From NCBI GenBank assembly GCA_902388545.1, contig CABMPS010000023.1:1-15387 (forward strand): 15,387 nucleotides of DNA. The letters are read 5' to 3'. The position numbers and the translations under genes are program-made. Shown here in pieces: positions 14,642 to 15,387 of the stretch. The notes under the pieces were generated by a model. It searched no databases, was not told where the DNA came from, and saw nothing but the letters and a program-made list of their open reading frames with translations. The stretch is from an uncultured Collinsella sp. GTDB lineage: Bacteria; Actinomycetota; Coriobacteriia; Coriobacteriales; Coriobacteriaceae. Each line of letters opens with the position of its first letter. Within the stretch, counting starts at the first letter, position 1.

Positions 14642-15340
14642 ATGGCTTTCCCAATTCGCAAAGACGTTGCGACTTCCTTGCGCTGCGTGGTCGCGGCCAT
14701 TTTCTGCATTGTCGCGCTCGCCGCGCCTGCTCGTGCGTTTGCCGACGCTCCCGCGATTGCCTATGACGGAAATGCGCGACAGTTGACGGTCTCGGGAGCG
14801 ACGGGCTCTTCGGGGGAGCCCGATCTGTTTTTGGCCTTTAAAGATCTGATGCCCGGCGATGTGCGCGAGCAGCAGATCGAGGTTCGTGCCACGGGCGTTA
14901 AGTCCCAGGTACGCGTGTTTGTGCGGGCCGTTGTCGATCACGAGACGGCACACCTGCTGTCGCCCATTACCTTGACAGCGTCGGCGGGCGATGCGTCTGC
15001 CGGTTGGCTCCAGACGGGAACGCCGGGCAGCGTGTTTGCCTATCTCACGCAGGTCGCAACGTTTGCGAGCGATGGCAGCACGGTGCTCAATTTGCAACTA
15101 AGTGTCCCGACGTCGGTAGGCAACGAGCTTGCCGACGCAAACAAGACCATTCGCTGGGAGATTACCGCCGAGGACGACGGCGAGAAGATCCCCGTGCAGT
15201 CTGCTGGCAGCAAGAAGCCCGGCTTGCTCGGTCTCGTGGCAACGGGCGACAGCACACTCACGTTGCTTTTGGTGTTGCTGACGCTTGCAATCATCGCATT
15301 TATAGCCGCGCTTCTTTTGTCCCGGAGGAACAAGCGCTAG
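14642..15340 (+). CDS. Putative fibre anchor: secreted protein with C-terminal membrane tail
   Basis: A 232-residue protein, start ATG 14642, 2 nt after the stop of the previous gene; GGGGGTG lies about 8 nt upstream. Residues 1-34 form a conventional signal peptide ending ARAFA. The middle is beta-rich; FKDLMPGDVREQQIEV followed by VRVFVRAV resembles the PGD...N-strand core of TasA-like and related surface domains. After a KKPG linker the C-terminus reads LVATGDSTLT, about 20 hydrophobic residues and SRRNKR. This has the layout of a sortase signal, but with Val where LPXTG has Pro, so it may be either a divergent sortase substrate or simply a membrane-anchored protein. No sortase gene is in the window. 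As the last gene of the cluster and the only cluster protein with such a tail, it is the natural candidate to tether the fibre to the cell. Confidence 0.7.
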   Translation: MAFPIRKDVATSLRCVVAAIFCIVALAAPARAFADAPAIAYDGNARQLTVSGATGSSGEPDLFLAFKDLMPGDVREQQIEVRATGVKSQVRVFVRAVVDHETAHLLSPITLTASAGDASAGWLQTGTPGSVFAYLTQVATFASDGSTVLNLQLSVPTSVGNELADANKTIRWEITAEDDGEKIPVQSAGSKKPGLLGLVATGDSTLTLLLVLLTLAIIAFIAALLLSRRNKR

Positions 15341-15387
15341 GTCCATCTTCTAAACGCAACGCCCTCCCGGGCGGCGGGCACGAAGTT

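Noticed and set aside
15361..15387. GC-rich hairpin (GCCC-TCCC-GGGC) just after the anchor gene, possibly the cluster terminator
   Set aside because: The stem is only 4 bp as visible, and the window ends before any T run could be seen.

Overview
The window is GC-rich DNA that reads like a gut actinobacterium of the class Coriobacteriia, most likely Collinsella or a close relative. This placement is inferred from codon usage, the proline-less sortase-type tails (LANTG) and the SipW / TasA-like / B-repeat surface-protein gene set. I could not run a taxonomic search.

Left part (1-5940): a bidirectional-looking terminator lies beyond the end of a minus-strand gene for a secreted, coiled-coil, wall-anchored protein (253-1260). 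That gene is split by an in-frame TAA sitting in the loop of a perfect GC hairpin. Divergent from it is a two-gene operon (1474-5187) for a heterodimeric ABC exporter. Its motif pattern predicts one degenerate and one canonical ATPase site. Next come a stand-alone flavodoxin (5315-5866) and a strong terminator.

Middle part (5938-6542): about 600 bp with no credible gene. It holds four copies of a short motif (TGGGATGCGGTTTCC-like, two of them forming a perfect inverted repeat), a run of nine G, and a good sigma-70-type promoter buried in nested dyad symmetry. A fifth copy of the motif lies at 1364-1383, upstream of the ABC operon.

Right part (6543-15340): a compact, co-directional cluster that looks like a complete export and assembly locus for an extracellular protein fibre or biofilm matrix. 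In order it encodes a SipW-type signal peptidase, a TasA/camelysin-like major subunit with a SipW-type signal, a strong intra-operon terminator, a divergent TasA-like minor subunit, an 1820-residue surface protein (beta-helix-like repeats, about eight B-repeat-like modules and a C-terminal SpaA/Cna-B-like domain), a second SipW-type minor subunit, and a small protein with a signal peptide and a C-terminal membrane tail that could anchor the structure. The last four genes are separated by only 1-3 nt. The proposed logic is that the peptidase matures the two proteins with SipW-type signals, the terminator keeps the major subunit most abundant, the giant protein is the adhesive or tip component, and the last protein tethers the fibre. 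This functional model is inference; the gene order, motifs and signals are visible in the sequence.
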